NCBI GenBank assembly: GCA_900554705.1
Contig: USIH01000092.1
Span: forward strand, 1-8,628
Length of the DNA: 8,628 nt
Direction: 5' to 3'
Source: an uncultured Eubacteriales bacterium
GTDB lineage: Bacteria; Bacillota; Clostridia; Oscillospirales; Oscillospiraceae
A model generated the notes under the pieces. That model did not search any database, had not been told where the DNA came from, and was given only the letters and a program-made list of their open reading frames with translations. Positions 6,944 to 8,628 of this stretch are shown here, in pieces. Positions within the stretch are counted from its first letter, which is position 1. Every line of letters begins with the position of its first letter. Position numbers and translations under genes: made by a program.

Positions 6944-7901
6944 AGAGATCCTGCGTCGGGCGCGCGCCCGTCTGGAACTTGCGCGCACGCAGCGCCGTCA
7001 GGAGCAGCAGGCGCGTCAGGAGCAGGCCTATGCCCGTTATCCGCGCCTGCGCGAGATCGACCGCGAGCTGCGCCTTACCATGTCGAGCTTGATGGCAAAC
7101 GTCCTGCGCTCGGGCGAGGATCCCGCCGCCGCCATCGCGGAGATACGGGAGCAGAACCTTGCCTTGCAGCGCGAGCGCGATTGGATCCTGCAGGCGGGCG
7201 AGCTTGCGCCTCTTGACGAAGACCCCGCCTGCCCCCTCTGCGGCGACACGGGCTATGTCGGCGCGCAGATGTGTTCCTGCCTGCATGAGCTTTGCAGACA
7301 GGAGCAGCGCAAGGAGCTGACCAGTCTGCTCCATAGCGGCGCGGATCGGTTTGAAGACTTCCGTCTCGACGTCTACCCCGATGCCTATGATCCGGAGCTT
7401 GGCACCTCACCCCGCCGCCTGATGCAGTCGAATTTTAACGACTGCCGCAAATATGCCGCATCCTTCAGTCCCGCTTCGCCCAGTCTGCTCTTCTCCGGCG
7501 GCACCGGCCTCGGCAAGACCTTCCTCTCGGCCTGTATCGCGCGTCAGGTGGCCGACAGCGGCTTCGGCGTGATCTACGAGACGGCTACGCGCCTGTTTGC
7601 CGACTTCGAGGCGGAGAAGTTCGCCGCCGACCGCGAGGAAAATCGCGGCCTGACGCGGAAGTACCTTGCCTGCGACCTGCTCATCATCGACGACCTCGGC
7701 ACGGAGATGACGACGCAGTTTACCGTTTCCGCCCTCTATACGGTGGTCAACGACCGCATGATGGCGCACAAACCGACCATCCTTTCCACCAACCTGACCG
7801 ATACGCAGCTCGAGGCGCGCTACTCTCCGCAGATCGCCTCCCGTCTGCTCGGTACGTACCGTTTCGTGCAATTCGCGGGGGAGGACATCCGCCGCAGATA
7901 A
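6930..7901 (+). CDS. DnaC/DnaI-type AAA+ helicase loader
   Basis: A 323-residue cytoplasmic ATPase expected to load the replicative DnaB-type helicase. The N-terminal 90 residues are a charged, Arg/Gln-rich helical region, probably a coiled coil and helicase-binding part. A cysteine cluster follows, CPLCGDTGYV and CSCL (Cys101, Cys104, Cys115, Cys117, with Cys122 nearby), a likely zinc site as in DnaI. The AAA+ core has Walker A GGTGLGKT (190-197, Lys196), Walker B LLIIDD (250-255), sensor-1 STN with Asn288, and an SRLLG segment with Arg305 as the probable arginine finger. It lacks transposase neighbours, so it is the chromosomal loader rather than an IstB. ATG 6930 has GGAAAGGA 8 bases upstream and lies inside the end of the DnaD gene, so translation is likely coupled. 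Confidence 0.93.
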   Translation: MAYSEEILRRARARLELARTQRRQEQQARQEQAYARYPRLREIDRELRLTMSSLMANVLRSGEDPAAAIAEIREQNLALQRERDWILQAGELAPLDEDPACPLCGDTGYVGAQMCSCLHELCRQEQRKELTSLLHSGADRFEDFRLDVYPDAYDPELGTSPRRLMQSNFNDCRKYAASFSPASPSLLFSGGTGLGKTFLSACIARQVADSGFGVIYETATRLFADFEAEKFAADREENRGLTRKYLACDLLIIDDLGTEMTTQFTVSALYTVVNDRMMAHKPTILSTNLTDTQLEARYSPQIASRLLGTYRFVQFAGEDIRRR

Positions 7902-7913
7902 GGAGGCGTTCCC

Positions 7914-8534
7914 ATGAAAGTCCTTTTGGTCAACGGCAGCCCTCACGAGAAGGGCTGCACCTATGTCGCCCTGACGCAGGTGCGGCAGGCGCTGGAGGAA
8001 AACGGCATCGAGACGGAGCTGTTCCACGTCGGAACAAAGCCCATCGCCCAGTGCATCGCCTGCGGAAAGTGCCACACGTCGTCCGGCTGCATCTTTGACG
8101 ACTGCGTTTCCGCCGTCGCCGCCCGCCTCGATACGTTCGACGGCTTTGTGGTCGGCGCGCCGGTCTACTATGCCGGCCCCAGCGCGCAGAGCCTTGCCTT
8201 CCTCGACCGTCTGTTTTACAGCGCGGCCGAGAAGCTGCGCGGCAAACCTGCCGCTGCCGTCGTGTCCTGCCGCCGCGGAGGCGCTTCGGCGGCGTACGAC
8301 CGACTGCATAAGTATTTCGGCATCAATTCCATGCCCATCGTCACCTCTTGCTACTGGAATCAGATCCACGGCAACACGCCGCAGGAGGCGCTGCAAGACG
8401 AAGAGGGGCTGGACACCATGCGCCAGCTCGGCGAGAATATGGCATGGCTCCTGCGCTGCATCGCCGCCGGAAAGGCCTCCGGCATCGAGCGCCGCGAGAT
8501 CCGACCCAAGCGCCGCACCAACTTCATCCGCTGA
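7914..8534 (+). CDS. Flavodoxin-fold NAD(P)H oxidoreductase with a four-cysteine (Isf-like) motif
   Basis: A 206-residue protein of the NADPH-dependent FMN reductase/iron-sulfur flavoprotein group. The FMN phosphate loop is at the N-terminus (VLLVNGSPHEKGCTY, residues 3-17), the second flavin loop is GAPVYYAGPS (81-90), and the late segment NQIHGNTPQEALQDEEG is typical of this subfamily. Cys47-x2-Cys50-x2-Cys53-x5-Cys59 fits the compact CX2CX2CX4-7C pattern that holds a 4Fe-4S cluster in archaeal and clostridial Isf proteins; Cys64 is close by. It probably transfers electrons from reduced carriers, but the substrate cannot be told. It starts 12 bases after the helicase loader, behind a strong AAGGAGG 7 bases before the ATG, so it is likely co-transcribed with the replication genes. 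Confidence 0.9.
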   Translation: MKVLLVNGSPHEKGCTYVALTQVRQALEENGIETELFHVGTKPIAQCIACGKCHTSSGCIFDDCVSAVAARLDTFDGFVVGAPVYYAGPSAQSLAFLDRLFYSAAEKLRGKPAAAVVSCRRGGASAAYDRLHKYFGINSMPIVTSCYWNQIHGNTPQEALQDEEGLDTMRQLGENMAWLLRCIAAGKASGIERREIRPKRRTNFIR

Positions 8535-8541
8535 CAGTAAC

Positions 8542-8573
8542 AACAAGGCTCTCTCGTGTGAGGGAGCCTTGTT
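8542..8573. repeat. Palindromic hairpin, copy 2, possible terminator
   Basis: AACAAGGCTC (8542-8551) pairs with GAGCCTTGTT (8564-8573), with an inner T-G wobble and CTC/GAG closing a GTGT loop: a 14-bp stem. The core GCTC-TCTC/GAGGGAGC matches copy 1 at 2364-2387. The stem contains two Ts at its end plus one T after it, so it could terminate the flavoprotein gene weakly. Confidence 0.7.
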
Positions 8574-8587
8574 TCAGCCTGTCAAAG

Positions 8588-8620
8588 AACCCATGCTTTC
8601 AAGAGGCGAAAGCATGGGTT
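8588..8620. terminator. Strong stem-loop at the window end, probable (bidirectional) terminator
   Basis: A perfect 13-bp stem, AACCCATGCTTTC (8588-8600) with GAAAGCATGGGTT (8608-8620), and a seven-base loop. CAAAG (8583-8587) and CTTTG (8623-8627) extend the stem past a two-T bulge. The tail TTCTTT is T-rich on the plus strand and AAAG mirrors it on the other, so it may stop transcription in both directions. It lies 54 bases after the flavoprotein gene. Confidence 0.65.
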
Positions 8621-8628
8621 TTCTTTGG

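Noticed and set aside
6014..6988. A 324-codon minus-strand open frame opposite the DnaD gene
   Set aside because: Shadow of the DnaD gene; it would also run through the promoter region on the wrong strand and has no domain or ribosome binding site.
6930..7901. IstB-type transposition helper instead of a helicase loader
   Set aside because: No istA transposase or inverted ends nearby; the cysteine cluster and the overlap with a DnaD gene point to the chromosomal loader.
7407..8546. A 379-codon minus-strand open frame opposite the loader and flavoprotein genes
   Set aside because: Spans two solid plus-strand genes with Walker and flavin motifs; composition is that of a GC-driven shadow.

Overview
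The window looks like chromosomal DNA of a GC-rich, spore-forming, Gram-positive anaerobe, most plausibly a clostridial gut lineage such as Oscillospiraceae. The evidence is the strong GGAGG-type ribosome binding sites, the sporulation genes yabP and yabQ in the Firmicutes order yabP-yabQ-divIC-yabR, a DnaD-type replication protein with its helicase loader, and an iron-sulfur flavoprotein-like gene. The genus cannot be fixed from the sequence alone. No phage, transposon, CRISPR array, tRNA or rRNA is visible.

Layout. (1) Positions 1-2088, minus strand: the first 696 codons of uvrA, cut by the window edge. (2) Positions 2089-2527: a 439-base intergenic region with two back-to-back promoters, a probable short RNA or attenuated leader ending at an intrinsic terminator, and a small palindromic repeat. 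(3) Positions 2528-5116, plus strand: a soluble PAS-like/HATPase histidine kinase without an adjacent response regulator, then yabP, yabQ, divIC and a yabR-like S1-domain gene. The 3' end of yabQ contains helically phased A-tracts just upstream of a candidate divIC promoter, and its open frame runs 170 bases into divIC. A strong terminator follows yabR. (4) Positions 5204-5899: a FabG-like short-chain dehydrogenase whose ribosome binding site lies directly behind that terminator. (5) Positions 6041-8534: a likely operon with a good sigma-A promoter, encoding a tandem DnaD-domain protein, a DnaC/DnaI-type AAA+ helicase loader (14-base overlap) and a flavodoxin-fold protein with a four-cysteine cluster (12-base gap). 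Two hairpins close the window.

How it fits together. UvrA is the damage-recognition ATPase of nucleotide excision repair. The yabP-yabR block joins spore-coat/cortex assembly to cell division and RNA-binding functions. The kinase beside it may feed a signal into sporulation or growth control, but this is inference from position only. The DnaD/DnaC pair should load the replicative helicase. Most of the window is conserved housekeeping DNA. The parts most worth a second look are the leader at 2195-2326, the phased A-tracts with the yabQ/divIC overlap at 4241-4534, and the orphan kinase.
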